NCBI GenBank assembly: GCA_936450465.1
Contig: OW388294.1
Coordinates: 71,830,075 to 71,894,074, forward strand
Direction of reading: 5' to 3'
DNA from: Gibbula magus
Taxonomy: Eukaryota > Mollusca > Gastropoda > Trochida > Trochidae
DNA length: 64,000 bases
The position numbers and the translations under genes are program-made. A model generated the notes under the pieces. It was not told the DNA's origin. It saw only the letters and a program-made list of their open reading frames with translations, and did no database searches. Below, piece by piece: positions 46,954 through 57,797 of this stretch (the stretch's first letter is position 1; each line of letters opens with the position of its first letter).

Positions 46954-47046
46954 TAGGGCTGGGACGGGTAACCCGGATACCCGGGACGGGTTGGTACTGA
47001 GTAGGACCCGGGTACCCATCACATTACCCGGACCCGTTTTTATCAT
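46954..47046. repeat. ACCCGG-rich fragment beginning TAGGGCTG
   Basis: TAGGGCTGGGACGGGTAACC followed by repeated ACCCGG/ACCCGGGTACCC. The TAGGGCTG start resembles the end of the element at 50525; only one end is seen. Confidence 0.5.
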
Positions 47047-47265
47047 GTGACTAATCATAAGACAGTTTAATTTGCTATTCTTTCATTTCAAGATTACAAT
47101 GTATTTGAAGATTCTAACATAATATTAAAATGATCTATTGTCATACATAATAAATTTGATTGAAATAGCCATGGGTCTCTATGCTAGGCTTCTAGCCCCA
47201 TATTCCAGCCAACCAGTTGAATAAAGTAGTACAAAATCTTACAGTTAGATGTTGGAGATCGACAA

Positions 47266-47463
47266 AACGGGTCGTGGGGTCACGAAATCTACAATTTAGA
47301 ATCCCCATTGGCCAAGGAGTCTGCACATAAAATTTCAGCTCTGTGGAGTCATTGGTTCTGGAGAAGAAGTCGAAAAAGCGAAAAGTTGGACGGATGGACG
47401 GACGGACGCCAGACACCATGCCATGCCATAAGCCCATCGGGCCTTTCAGGCCTGATGAGCTAA
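47266..47463 (-). repeat. CTCATCAGGCCTGAAAGG dispersed repeat, copy 2
   Basis: Minus-strand counterpart of 46304-46500. Confidence 0.75.
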
Positions 47464-47966
47464 AAATTAGTGTATAATCATGTTTTTGATATGCACTGAC
47501 AATTTCAAGGCTAGGGGTTGTGCATTATATTGAGAACAATCATCAAACAATATAATCCCTGATGAGCAACAGAGCCCATGGCCCTATTTTCTTACTTCCT
47601 CTCCAGAACCAGTGACTCAAGAGAGCTGACTTTTATATGTACAGACTCTTTGGCAAATGGGGCTCTAGTTAGAGCCGATGCTTGCAGGTTTCAGCGCAAT
47701 GCATAGCCACCATGGCGTTGCAGGCTTTCTCCCTGCAATAATACTAGTATCCATGATAAAAGTGAAATATTCTTGAAAGCGGTGTTAACACCCAAATCAA
47801 TTCTCAATTTTGAAGTTAGTTTACTTTATTATACCCCCACCAACTGTATTTTTTTTTTTAAATTAGAAAACTAGTTTATATTCAGTTTAAGATTCCAAAT
47901 ATGTTCTATAACATTGGACATATTATTCAGCAAAGTAAAACAGTATGCCAGTTGCAGGGTATACCC

Positions 47967-48190
47967 CAACTTCCAAACGCAAGGCATAACTCTTGCCAGT
48001 CTGCATTACTGGCTGATTTAAGCCTTGCGGTATTTCCCTTGCTTTGTTTTGCCTAGATAGTGAATCGCTGCACCAGAAATGCATAGTGGGCCTGGATTTC
48101 TAAGCACAGATTTCTCAAGGAAATAGTGCAAGGCCTAAATCAGCCAGTAATGGAGACTGGCAAGAATTATGCCTTGCATTAGGAAGTTGG
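47967..48190. mobile_element. AACTTCC-ended palindromic MITE, copy 2
   Basis: Same family as 44617-44838, opposite orientation: CAACTTCCAAACGCAAGGCA ... TTGCATTAGGAAGTTG. The inverted repeat extends into the flanks (GGGTATACCCC / GGGTATACCCG). Confidence 0.85.
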
Positions 48191-49535
48191 GTATACCCGG
48201 GATAATGGGATATATCTTAACCGTGATGGTTGCTTGTTAATAATTGACAAAATGAACATTTAGAACTGAATTGTACAATATTGATGTTTAAATCTTTTCT
48301 TATGTTTCAGTTATCCATGGATGAAGCACCAGTAACTTGGCATCTTACATTGATCTGCAATCCATTCTAAGAATATTATCAACATCAGAAGCTCCTAGTC
48401 AATGATGGCTTCATAAATACTAATAATAGGATCCAATACTTCTGCCGGCTGAACTCTTCACCACTAAGGGACATGTTCATACTGCACACACATTATTACC
48501 CTGATGTAAAGACCAACATTGTTCTTTTTTCAACCTCAAGTCACTGAAAGTCAGTTTTTCCTGAAGTCACTGGCTAATTTAAATTGCTTCAGTTTGTTAA
48601 TTTTTCTGTGCTAGTGTAGGAGCATACATAGAAAAGTTGATAAAATGCAGCATGACTTAAAATTTGTCAATGATAGACTTGGAAGTTGACTTGGAGCATG
48701 CAACCTAGCTGCCAATTAAAGTGCTTGAACTTATGTTACATTGCCTTAACTTTCATACCAGGTACCCAATTGTACTGCTGGGTGAATAAACCATTGTTCC
48801 TGCTCATGAATATCAGTGTGTTTTATAAATGTACAAGCTTGATGTGTCGGGTCTAGAAATGGACACCACATTATGACACTTAGCTTTCATTCAACACCAA
48901 ATTGCAGAGGGGATGATTTTTATGGAGTTCTGTCCCTTTAATCTATTATTTAACATCATTCATAATTCCAGCTTTTTACACTGCTAACAGCAGTTTCTGG
49001 GAAACTGATAGGCATGCATGCTCACTTTTGTCAACACCACTAACATATTAATGCAGTGAATAAAAAAAACATCACTTCAATCATAATATTTATTTGTTAT
49101 TGTTAATACAAAATTCTCAACCTCTCCACATCATCAGCCTCTTACAGCCAAATGTCTTCACCTGCCCTCTTTTAGTCAACTGCTGTAATTACAAGCTGGA
49201 CCCGCCCCTCTATTCATTGCTCCTTCCGGAGCGTCTTTCTCTGCTTCCTTCTGCAAAATCAATTTAACTTTATTTTTAACAAGTCATTAAAAAATACATG
49301 ACTTAATTGATGCAAGCATTTAATATAAAAGTATGTTTTCATTGAATCTAGTCAATAGCAAATGACAGATGATCAGATAGTATATCACAACATAATACTT
49401 GCACCAATTTAAATAAAATTTTGCTTTTAGTTAATAATTATTAAGTTTTACCCCTTTGGTAGCCTATCTAATTGGATTTATTTTCAGTATTTCCAATCAA
49501 GAATGTGCTAGTAATCAAAACAAAGGAACAGTTAT

Positions 49536-49775
49536 TACCGTAAATCCTTGAATAATCGGGTAGATTTTAAGTTGTAAATATTTTGTAAATAAAGCTCTTG
49601 CCGTGAAGTTGAAAGTCACATAAATACGCCGGAATTATTTCTAAAAAGGAGACTATAGCCTGAGACTACCATGCACAAGTTTGTTTACATTTGCTTAATT
49701 TAACTCTGCATGCAATTATGTATATCAACGAGGAATTTATCATTAGACCGGGCGATTATTCAAGGATTTACGGTA
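49536..49775. mobile_element. TA-flanked MITE, ACCGTAAATCCTTGAATAATCG TIR
   Basis: TACCGTAAATCCTTGAATAA at 49536 and its inverse TTATTCAAGGATTTACGGTA ending at 49775: perfect 22-bp TIRs with TA borders. A degraded relative is at 43667-43738 (GATTATTCAAGGATTAATGG). Confidence 0.88.
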
Positions 49776-50524
49776 TTCGGTTGACAAGGTGGCGAAGTGG
49801 AAGAGACTTCGTAGATCCATAATAAATTTTGCATTCATTTTACACGACGAAGACTCGTACCGGTAGTGTGATGGTACAATTTTACCTTACCGATGTCTTA
49901 CATAAACTCAAAACAGTATTGTCTTATAAAAGTCATTGTTCAACGAATCAACAGCTGATTCAGCGATTGCGATTCGTAATGCGCGGAACAGTGAACTACA
50001 GATGACCGAACTTCGAACTTGAATTATTATTACGAACATACATATTCTCAACATGACATATTTGAAATGTTCAATGCGTATTCACTTGTACATCAATCAA
50101 TATATACACCACATGTACCCATGGAAAACAATATTACGTCCACATACCATGAAAGTTTTCTCAGTCGCTTGAGTGGCCATACCGACCTCCATGATCCATC
50201 GTGTTGTCGTGTTACACGCGAGTACCGGAAGTCACGTGACGACTTACTGTTATTGCGTACCACTAAACTTCACACAAAAAAACGTTTTTCAAATATAACT
50301 TAAAATTTGATTTTTTATTATTTTTTAAATTTTAACCAATAGGTAATGTATATTGTTAACGTTTCAGAACAGTTAAGAGTGAAAAATGTCAAAAATTTGC
50401 CGGAGTGCACCTTTAAATTCGTGCATGTTTGGTGCCTTCTTCCATGCGGCTGTTTTTACCGAATGCCGTTGCCATGGCATGACGTCATAGTGATAAACCG
50501 TTTTGACGTCACAATGCTAGCGTC

Positions 50525-52246
50525 ATTAGGGCTGCTCGTTTTGTCACAGGTTTTGCCTTGCCGGTTTGCCGGCGGCGTAACCCGGTCACGTGACCGGTTA
50601 CTATGCAAATGAAGTGACCCGGCGTAATCAAACATGGCGGCGTCCGTCATCGCCGTCGCTTCAATTCTTAAAATAACAAATTCTGTTTGTTGGATCCACA
50701 ATTAAAATCTCTTGTGATATTAAATTAATGTTTTAAAAGGAAACAATTATTTCGAAGTGTATTATGACATGATTTTAAAACACAGTGCTATTATGTACAA
50801 AACACAATAAATAATACATCTACAACAAAAAGTCTAATGAGATGTTTTGGTATATATACTATATTATTTATAGCGTTATAAAATGTGTCGTATCTATTTC
50901 GTATTCTACACAAGGTTCAAGCTCAATGTGTGTTTTCCATGTCACCATTCCTCATGAAATAGATCTAAAACTCAACTGTTTACTTCCATGTAGATGTGGT
51001 TGTGTATTTCACACATGTTTTGATTGAAACATATCTATATCTATTTCTACACCAAACTACAAGAAACTCTGTTGATTAATTCATTGGAGATGCAATTATA
51101 TGTAGGCTACATAAGGCTACCGATAATGATATCGTAAATAACAAAAACATGCCAGTTACCCGCACTTTTCTGACCCGTTTTCAGTCACATATCATCAGTA
51201 CTCTACAGTTGCTATATCGTTGATACAAAAACAACAAGTAACATAGACTACATCTATTCAACAAATTTGGCTTCAATCTGACTGTACTTACCATTTGTTT
51301 TATATAAGTGAATTTCACATTATCAACAGATTCAAGTTCATTCAACACATCCTAACTTTCCACAAGAAAAATGGAGGCGTTCACCCACGTCTTTACCAAC
51401 GTAAACATGTAAGGGGATACAACTCTCAGAAGCATCATTGGAAGACGTCCGCGAAAAAAAATGACAGAATAAAATTATAAGCTGTAAATCTGTGCTGATA
51501 TGTGCAATTGTTTACTCAATATGTATAAATACATAATCTACACTCCGCTTTTTTATATTATGTTTACAATGTGGTATGTTGGTTTTAAATAATTATTAAA
51601 TTCTATGAACACAAGGACTGATATATAAGTACAAATAAGAAAACAGGTTTTACACACAAAAAGGTAGGCTATGTAAATATCTTAAAATTATTATAATTCA
51701 TGAAGAAAATTAAGATCTGTATTTATTAAAAAAAAGAATTTTTTTTTCAAATGCTTATGCACGTGTAAGAGTAGACTAACACAGAAACTAATTTTTTAAT
51801 TATTAGTTATCGTTAATTATATGTAAAATTTAAGAGTTGATACAAATGAATGCTTATAATTTCATGAATATCGGAAATATTTATTATTATTATTTATTAT
51901 GTTCCCCTATTTAGCATTTAATCATATCATACAAATAAAAAGAAAAAAGAAAAAAAACTCACGAGGTTCGTATAGTAATGGAATTTACAATTAATTAGTC
52001 CTTTTTGATATTTCTTTTATAAAAACTATATATATATAATGGAAATGTTTTTTCCTATCATCACACGAATTATAATTTTCCGTTCATCACCCTTGCAATT
52101 TGCCGGTCACCTGAAAGCGGCGCATTCGGCGTACGCCGCCGGCAAACCGGCAAGCTTTGCCGGTCAAATGAAGCAGGCTTGCCGCTGAAACCGGCAACCG
52201 GCACACGCCGGTTCTCTTGCCGGCGGACAAATCGAGCAGCCCTAAT
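50525..52246. mobile_element. TIR element with ATTAGGGCTGCTCG ends
   Basis: ATTAGGGCTGCTCG at 50525 and CGAGCAGCCCTAAT ending at 52246, flanked by GTC on both sides (candidate 3-bp duplication). Subterminal parts of both ends are rich in GCCGG (TTGCCGGTTTGCCGGCGGCG on the left; TTGCCGGCGGAC-type on the right). No ORF with motifs in 1.7 kb. Confidence 0.65.
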
Positions 52247-52319
52247 GTCACAATGGTTTAGGACAAGTCTAAGATTTTTGTTCAGAGGTATTTTACTGTG
52301 TTGATGTCGTAGATAAATA

Positions 52320-52847
52320 GAGAATCTCACCCAAGTGTCTTCTGATATCAAATATATAAACACGAGTTGATAAAAGTTACAAATATCTGAGGCTTGCCGA
52401 GGATATTTTGACTTTTATCAACGAGTGTTGATATATTTGATATCAGAAGACACGAGGGTGAGATTCTATTTATCACCCAAAATCATTCTGCATTAGTTTT
52501 CAATGAAAAATTAACATATCTGGGGATTGTTGCACAAAACAACCTTAACACTAAGGTTAACCTTAGTGCCATTCTTTAACATTGCACTAAGGCTACCTTA
52601 GTGACTTAAGGTCACCTTAGTGTTTCATGCAACGGAACCCTGAACACAAAACTGCCATTTGGCTCCCAGTGCAGGGATGTCATAGCCTTGTGACGTCATC
52701 GTGATTATGACGTCATAGCATTGTGATTTCATTACTTGATGATGCAAAATCCTTGTGATGTCATGTAGCTGACGCCAACTGAGCATTGTTCAAAATCTAC
52801 TGTCAAAAGCGATATCTCCTGTGGAACCCAGTTTAGGATGATAAATA
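52320..52847. mobile_element. Composite hairpin MITE, copy 3 (inverse of copy 1)
   Basis: The hairpin 52320-52467 is near perfect (AGAATCTCACCCAAGTGTCT ... GGGTGAGATTCT; loop CTGAGGCTTGCCGAGG). It is followed by the same blocks as 8245-8548 in reverse order, ending GGAACCCAGTTTAGGATGAT. It is interrupted by a 117-bp MITE (52523-52639). Confidence 0.85.
52523..52639. mobile_element. 117-bp MITE nested in copy 3, CTG target duplication
   Basis: Absent from copy 1, where the site reads ATATCTGAACAC in complement. Here CTG occurs on both sides (52520-52522 and 52640-52642). Ends GGGATTGTTGCACAAAACA and TGTTTCATGCAACGGAACC are imperfect inverted repeats; the inside has repeated CACTAAGG/CCTTAGTG. 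A 3-bp duplication fits PIF/Harbinger-like elements (inference). Confidence 0.8.
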
Positions 52848-53083
52848 ACATTCAACGAATCAACGTCTTAACAAGGAATAGACTCGATAATCTACGAATA
52901 TATTCTGTATAGCCATTGTCGCTTCAATAATTATTGTTGTCAAATGCAGAAGTGTTTGATTAATATGGACTATGATTAAAATGCATCTTCAAGACTTAGT
53001 AGTCTGCTGATGATTAGGATCGGTAGAGTAGAACGCTCTGTGATGTTGTGGCGAAAGCAATTGTTTTGTACTTAACACTTAAC
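52848..53083. other. Spacer, nothing recognised
   Basis: No ORF or repeat pair seen. Confidence 0.5.
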
Positions 53084-53088
53084 ATTAC

Positions 53089-53256
53089 CACACCGTAGGA
53101 ACGCGTACGCCTGGCGAGTGTTACACAACGCCTGGCGAGTGTTACACACTCGGAAGTGAACGAATCACTACGCTACAGGTGGGTTTCTTTTGACCAGTCT
53201 TATAAACACATTATTACTAACTTTCGAGTGTCAATATTCAAAGCTGTAAAAATATA
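53089..53256 (+). repeat. Left TIR of the zinc-finger element
   Basis: About 90% like the right TIR. Contains a 21-bp tandem duplication (ACGCCTGGCGAGTGTTACAC twice, at about 53107 and 53128) not present on the right. Confidence 0.88.
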
Positions 53257-53521
53257 GACACCAAGAAAGCTATAACCGAAACAAGAGCTCAATATAAGTT
53301 CAGTTAAATGTGTATGATCCATTTATCATAAACGAATTTTACATCCCGGGGTCAATATGTGGTTTGTTTGTATATTATTTCAATTCTGGAATAGCATTGC
53401 CCTTCAAAATGTATATATTGTTGAAATTAAATCAATACTCTACCTACGTGTCAAATTTGGAATCATAATATTCGTTAATACGGAAAATATGCGGTATTTC
53501 CGACATCCGGTGTAAAAATGC

Positions 53522-53595
53522 AGTGAACGCGTTACATTTTGGTGTGGTGCACGCGTTACACTCAACTACGGATTCTTGCACTGAACGAATTACAC
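53522..53595 (+). promoter_or_regulatory. Subterminal iterated sites, left (3 copies)
   Basis: AGTGAACGCGTTACAT (53522-53537), GTGCACGCGTTACAC (53547-53561) and CACTGAACGAATTACAC (53579-53595). These share AGTGAACGNRTTACAY. A related AGTGAACGAATCAC is in the TIR (53155-53168). Likely protein-binding sites; the binder is unknown. Confidence 0.7.
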
Positions 53596-53780
53596 AACCT
53601 GGAAAATGTTTCTCACATTCCTATCGTGTCTTAATCTCGTTAATAATTGTTAAAATACAGCATTTGAGCTAATTACTGGTTCATGTATCTTCAGAAAACC
53701 TTAACGGATCCATTATATATTAAAATTGTGTCTCAACGTTCAACAACATTGCGTTTGATGTATGTAGCAAGGTATTTCAG

Positions 53781-54406
53781 ATGGACGACATTAGTGGACT
53801 AACGCTGGATGGGAGTTTTCTACCTTAACTCCACAAAAGAAACGAGAGCATCTGTGCAATGAATGTGGTAAAATGTACACCAGTCGATCAAGTCTTCGGC
53901 AACACATCCGCATTAAGCATGATGACGAGGGGACATACACATGCGATGTATGTAACCAAAAGTTCATCAACAGAATTATTAGTCACGTGAACAAACATGG
54001 AAAGGTGCAACCATTTGTATGTCCTGAATGTAAGTCGCGTTTCACCTACCAAACTGGTCTCAAACAGCATCAGCGCGAGTGTACCAAGACACCCAACAGC
54101 AATGGGAAACAAATCAAATGTGAGATATGTGACGTGGTCTTCGGTCGCCAAAAGTATTTGAATGACCACAATAAGAGCCTCCACAGTGGCGTACAAGCAC
54201 CATACCGATGCCAGTGTGGCGCCGCCTACAAATGGAGATCGTCACTCAAAAAGCATCGGGACACACGATGCACAAAAACTGAAGAAAACGTAGCATATCA
54301 AAAGAGATTGACAATCTTGTGCCACATTTTGTTCCACATTTATATTATTTTATTTGTTTCCCGTTGGATTGAATTGAGATGTGTTTATGTTGTGAGTGAA
54401 GTTTGA
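53781..54406 (+). CDS. C2H2 zinc-finger protein, five fingers
   Basis: The open frame from 53873 is 177 codons, but the first finger begins upstream (LTPQKKREHLCNECGKMYTS), in frame back to a TAG near 53789. A possible start ATG at 53781 (MDDISGLTLDG) is in another frame, so an indel or intron separates it. Fingers: CNEC...HIRIKH; CDVC...HVNKH (two residues short); CPEC...HQREC (C2HC); CEIC...HNKSLH; CQC...HRDTRC (one residue short at the first pair, Cys last). The tail after KTEEN overlaps a diverged duplication (54283-54420 versus 54438-54600), so it is probably not conserved protein. AATAAA at 54680. Function: DNA binding; target unknown. It converges on the minus-strand finger gene. Confidence 0.65.
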
Positions 54407-54896
54407 CCAGATAGGCCTTATGCACAAAAACATGACGAAAGAACTGAACAAATCAAAAGAGAATAACAATCTCTTTAAATAGTGTGTGCCAAATTTCATT
54501 TAACTTTTATCTTATCTTATGTGTTTTCAATTCGGTTGAATTGAGATGGATTTACGTTGTGAAGTTTGTGAAGTTTGACCAGATAGGTCATATGCACACT
54601 TTTACGTTTTGAAGTTTGACCAGATATATATAACTTGAAATCTTAAATGGAGCAAGAAATATCCAAAATTAAACAAACAAATAAAGATGTCGTCATCCAG
54701 AAATTTTGTCATCTTTCCATCTCAGAGCTATCATTTATTTGTACCACTTAAACACATAACTTGACATATATCAATGGAAAATATCAATGTTGTTTTAATC
54801 AACATGTTATATTTTTGAAGCGATAACAGTGAAATGTAAGAATTTGATTAATCTATGCATCTAACAACATCCATTGATCACTGTTTATTGATCAAA

Positions 54897-55439
54897 TCAC
54901 TCCCCATCAATTCCATATCTAATATGTGGTAGTATTTTGTTTTCATTTCTCCTGTGGTAGTCTCTGACCCCCTTGTCCCCACGACTGAATTCTCCAGGCT
55001 TGGACACTTCTCCACTCTTCCATTTCCCCTTCCTCCTTTTGTAGTTGTTTGAATCGAAAATGGGATCCCTGGATTTTGAAATAAATTACATTTATAACAT
55101 CTTTTTTAAATCGTTCATAGATTATAAAGATTAAACAAGTCTTCTGACACACTGTAAAAGGTCTATGACAATGGAACTTTACCCGTATGATATATTATAT
55201 TGCTTATTAACTCAAAAACAAACTATTTCAATATTTCATCCATTAAAAGTTCTGATGGTACATATTTATAGTCTTTCTTCACATGTTTTAACAACCCTGT
55301 CTCCTCACAAAGTTTCAATTTCCTAATAATGATCCTGGACGTTGCATGATCGACTTTCATATGCTCAATGATTTCACAAAAACGTTGGTATTCGTTAGGA
55401 CAGTAGTCACAAGCATATGGGAACATTGTGGAAGGTTTT
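54897..55439 (-). CDS. C2H2 zinc-finger protein, spliced, minus strand
   Basis: Exon a: acceptor TTTTTTTCGTTTCAG at 55441-55440, frame KPSTMFPYACDYCPNEYQRF through CEIIEHMKVDH (C-x2-C-x13-H-x4-H), then a charged tail to a stop at 55223. Exon b: acceptor ATTTCAAAATCCAG, 55068-54897, open in two frames; the frame ending DYHRRNENKILPHIRYGIDG is basic and plausible. The donor joining them is uncertain (GTACCA near 55259 is one option). TTTATT at 54884-54889 gives AATAAA on the minus strand just past the stop. The upstream coding start is not identified. Confidence 0.45.
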
Positions 55440-55488
55440 CTGAAACGAAAAAAATGGGAAAACCTTTTAAAAATATAATATTCTTGGA

Positions 55489-55560
55489 TGTAAATCGTTC
55501 ACTACTGAAAATGTAAATTGTTCACTAGCGCACAAATCGTTCAAGTGTAATACGTTCACT
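55489..55560 (-). promoter_or_regulatory. Subterminal iterated sites, right (3 copies)
   Basis: On the minus strand AGTGAACGTATTACAC (55545-55560), AGTGAACAATTTACA (55512-55526) and AGTGAACGATTTACA (55489-55503). The motif matches the left cluster but in the opposite orientation, so all sites point inward from their own end. Confidence 0.7.
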
Positions 55561-55828
55561 ACGACATTGATACCACGTGTCTTTGATGACTTATATCTCA
55601 AAAACTGTTTGTTAGATTCCAATGAAATTTTAAACATGTTTCAAATACATATTTCTAGTCACAATGTTGTATTTGTTATCTTAAAATGTTTGTTTTTGTA
55701 ATAATAGTTTATAATTGTTTGTGACATCTTGCAATTTTGTGATAGGGGTTATGTTGTAAAATTGCCGTTGTCTGCCTAATATATAATTTTGAGAGGTTTT
55801 AAAAATATATTTGTTATCCCCAAAGTAT

Positions 55829-55990
55829 ATATTTTTACAGCCTTGATTATTGACACTCGAAAGTTAGTAATAATGTGTTTATGAGACAAAATGTAACGCT
55901 GAATGGTCAAAAGAAACCCACCTGTAGCGTAGTGATTCGTTCACTTCCGAGTGTGTAACACTCGCCAGGCGTACGCGTTCCTACGGTGTG
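55829..55990 (-). repeat. Right TIR of the zinc-finger element
   Basis: Inverted match to 53089-53256. Has an extra CAGCGTTACATTTTGTCTCA stretch (complement at 55886-55904), itself containing the CGTTACAT core found in the subterminal sites. Confidence 0.88.
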
Positions 55991-56254
55991 ATTACGGTTT
56001 CGTTTCATAGACAAACAATCAACAATTATTTTGAAAATCTCAGACACTTTATTCCATTTAATAAATGTTCTCCAAAGGGATGAAACTAAAGCTGAAACAC
56101 GGAAGTTTGTTCACCAAGTAAATAGTTACATGTATTTAGTTTTTATTATGTAAGCATATTTTCCCAGAGATCTGATTTGTCGAGAAGCCATCACGTGACC
56201 GTCGACAGAAAAGCATATTGACTCAAGCCCGAGTCCGACCAAAAGCAATATTGA

Positions 56255-56335
56255 CTTGAATGACGTCAAACGATTGTTCCATGACGTCAAATGATTGTTG
56301 CATGACGTCATGCTATTGTAACCATGACGTCATCT
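56255..56335. repeat. TGACGTCA tandem repeats
   Basis: ATGACGTCAAACGATTGTTC, ATGACGTCAAATGATTGTTG, ATGACGTCATGCTATTGTAA and ATGACGTCATC, about 28-bp spacing. TGACGTCA is also the CREB/ATF palindrome; any regulatory role is unproven. Confidence 0.75.
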
Positions 56336-56449
56336 GACCGTAGTCCCAGCTTTTCAAAACAAATTACATTTTTGACTGTATTTCATTGTTTTCTTTTCGT
56401 TCCTGTGTCAAATATATAATAAAACAATTATGGACTGATGATTCGGTCA

Positions 56450-56540
56450 ATACCTGTTTTTATGGACCCGAGAAAACAATATTGACCGCGGACTTCGTCC
56501 TTGGTCAAAATTGTTTTCTCGGGTCCATAAAAACAGGTAT
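56450..56540. repeat. Hairpin element, GCGGACTTCGTCC loop
   Basis: ATACCTGTTTTTATGGACCC and GAGAAAACAAT...GACC pair with the right half almost perfectly. Confidence 0.88.
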
Positions 56541-57300
56541 GTGACTTTCTTTGCAAAAGATGCTTTAAAGGCTAAAACGTGAGATTCTAAAGATATAACT
56601 CACAGTTAATCGTTTTGGTTATACCAATATGACGAAGTGACCAGGGGTCCAACTTTACAAAAATCTCCTGTGGATTTAATTCTACTGTAAACTCTCTAAT
56701 TGGCGACAAACTTTGTTTAGTAGATAAGTAAATAATTAAGAAATTATAAAACTAAAACACAATACAAACATTAAGGATTGATATGGGTTTACAATGATCC
56801 TTAAATTTTCATTTCACTAGTTCGCAATATATCCCCCTACATTAAAGCGAAGATCAACGTCAGTATAACATATGACGTCACAGAATCTGTGATATACGCC
56901 ATAGAATGGCAACGTTAAAAAGACTCCATGTTGACTCCGTGATTATCACTACTGTCACGAACTCAGCCGCATTTGAACCTAGTACTCGGTAGGCGAGAGA
57001 AGACTACCCAAACCATTGATGAGCCAACCTGCTCGTTTAGCACGTGCAGTGAGCGAGGTATAAGGCAAGGCGATCGCTACTTGGTTAGGGGCTGCTCTGA
57101 CTGGTTGACAAATGATTGCTGTTCTAATTCGTGGATGACCACTGTAGGAAGCTGTGTATCAACGTGTAATAGGTACACTTGATGGACGTAATTTCCAGGG
57201 TACAGTTCATCCACGTCCCGGGTCAGGGGTCGAGTGACCAGTGACCTTATCCAGTCAACCTTCTGTGTGGGCCAGTAGTCCGTTACCTGGTGCAGAAGTG
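56541..57300. other. No recognised gene
   Basis: Only short ORFs (69 codons at 56973-57182, Cys-rich by composition, no family recognised). Confidence 0.45.
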
Positions 57301-57600
57301 GAGGCAAGTCTATAGCCGTGTCCAGTGTGTGCGGTTGTGTGGCTGTATGATGCAGCAAGTGGCGTACTGTGTGTACGAAGTGTCCGGACCCGTTACTGTG
57401 TGCGGGAGTGTGAAGTGGCTGTGTTCAGTCCGAGTCGTACTGTATGTGCGGATGTGAAGGAGGCTGTTACTGTATGTAGGTACAGCCAGAGCCGTACTGT
57501 GTGTGCGGATATGCAGGGTGTAGGTGCGCGTGCCAGGGCATTCAGGTCCGCATGTCTCACGGTCCACCCGAGTTTTGTGAGCGTAGGATAGTCGATCCGC
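57301..57600. repeat. GT-rich imperfect tandem repeat
   Basis: Recurring GTACTGTGTGTGCGGA/GTACTGTATGTGCGGA units with variable spacers. Produces open frames on both strands (57310-57741 -, 57325-57591 +) that look like composition artefacts. Could be part of the 5' region of the LINE that follows. Confidence 0.55.
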
Positions 57601-57797
57601 GTTCAGCGTTGTATCTTTGTGATGTCTTCCTAAATTGTGATGTATTTCATGATCTAATTGTGTTGTGTATATGATTTTGATGTGACATTTTTGAATTGTG
57701 GTGTGTGTGCTTAATATGATGTGTTTAATTAATGTTTTCATAGTTTGATTGACTGATCTGATGTGATAAGAACCTGATCACGTGATGTGAGCTCTGA

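Larger units (their letters stand above)
42430..48830 (+). ncRNA. Candidate spliced transcript of unknown function, 4 exons
   Basis: Splice-like borders: exon to 42699 (GTCGAGAG|GTGAGT), 44056-44175 (TTTTATTTCAG ... ATTCT|GTAAGT), 45930-46153 (CTATTTCAG ... GTTGA|GTAAGT), 48311 to about 48820 (TATGTTTCAG; AATAAA at 48785). Exons 2 and 3 join in one frame of 84 codons before a TGA at 46066 (first Met at 44084; contains NCFSKLVCTCRMRKELDIWN and DSANNVGDYHILRRLMGHN). Exon 1 stays open in this frame only back to a TAA near 42530 and has no in-frame ATG. I do not recognise the product; it may be a long non-coding RNA or a decayed gene. Confidence 0.4.
42204..50416. mobile_element. 8.2-kb TTAA-flanked element
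   Basis: TTAA followed by AGGTGCACTCCGGCA at 42204, and the exact inverse TGCCGGAGTGCACCT-TTAA ending at 50416. Degenerate similarity continues inward (ATTTTCCAC / ATTTTTGACATTTTTCAC). TTAA duplication fits piggyBac/Kolobok; no transposase was recognised. The interior carries a possible spliced, polyadenylated transcript and several nested repeats, so it is old or has captured host DNA. The ends could also belong to two independent MITE copies. Confidence 0.55.
53089..55990. mobile_element. 2.9-kb TIR element carrying two convergent C2H2 zinc-finger genes
   Basis: TIRs 53089-53256 and 55829-55990 begin CACACCGTAGGAACGCGTAC and continue CTCGGAAGTGAACGAATCAC, CTACAGGTGGGTTTCTTTTG and CATTATTACTAACTTTCGAG. 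Flanks are ATTAC on both sides (53084-53088, 55991-55995), a 5-bp target duplication. Inside: a plus-strand five-finger ORF, a minus-strand spliced finger gene, and iterated AGTGAACGNRTTACAY-like sites near both ends. CAC termini with 5-bp duplications are known from Transib/RAG-type transposons, but no DDE transposase is seen, so the class is open. Confidence 0.82.

Noticed and set aside
49785..49830. GGTGGCGAAGTGGAAGAG as a tRNA gene
   Set aside because: Only an A-box-like stretch; no cloverleaf or B-box could be built.
57310..57741. 143-codon minus-strand and 88-codon plus-strand ORFs
   Set aside because: Both lie in a GT-rich tandem repeat that keeps frames open by composition; no motif.
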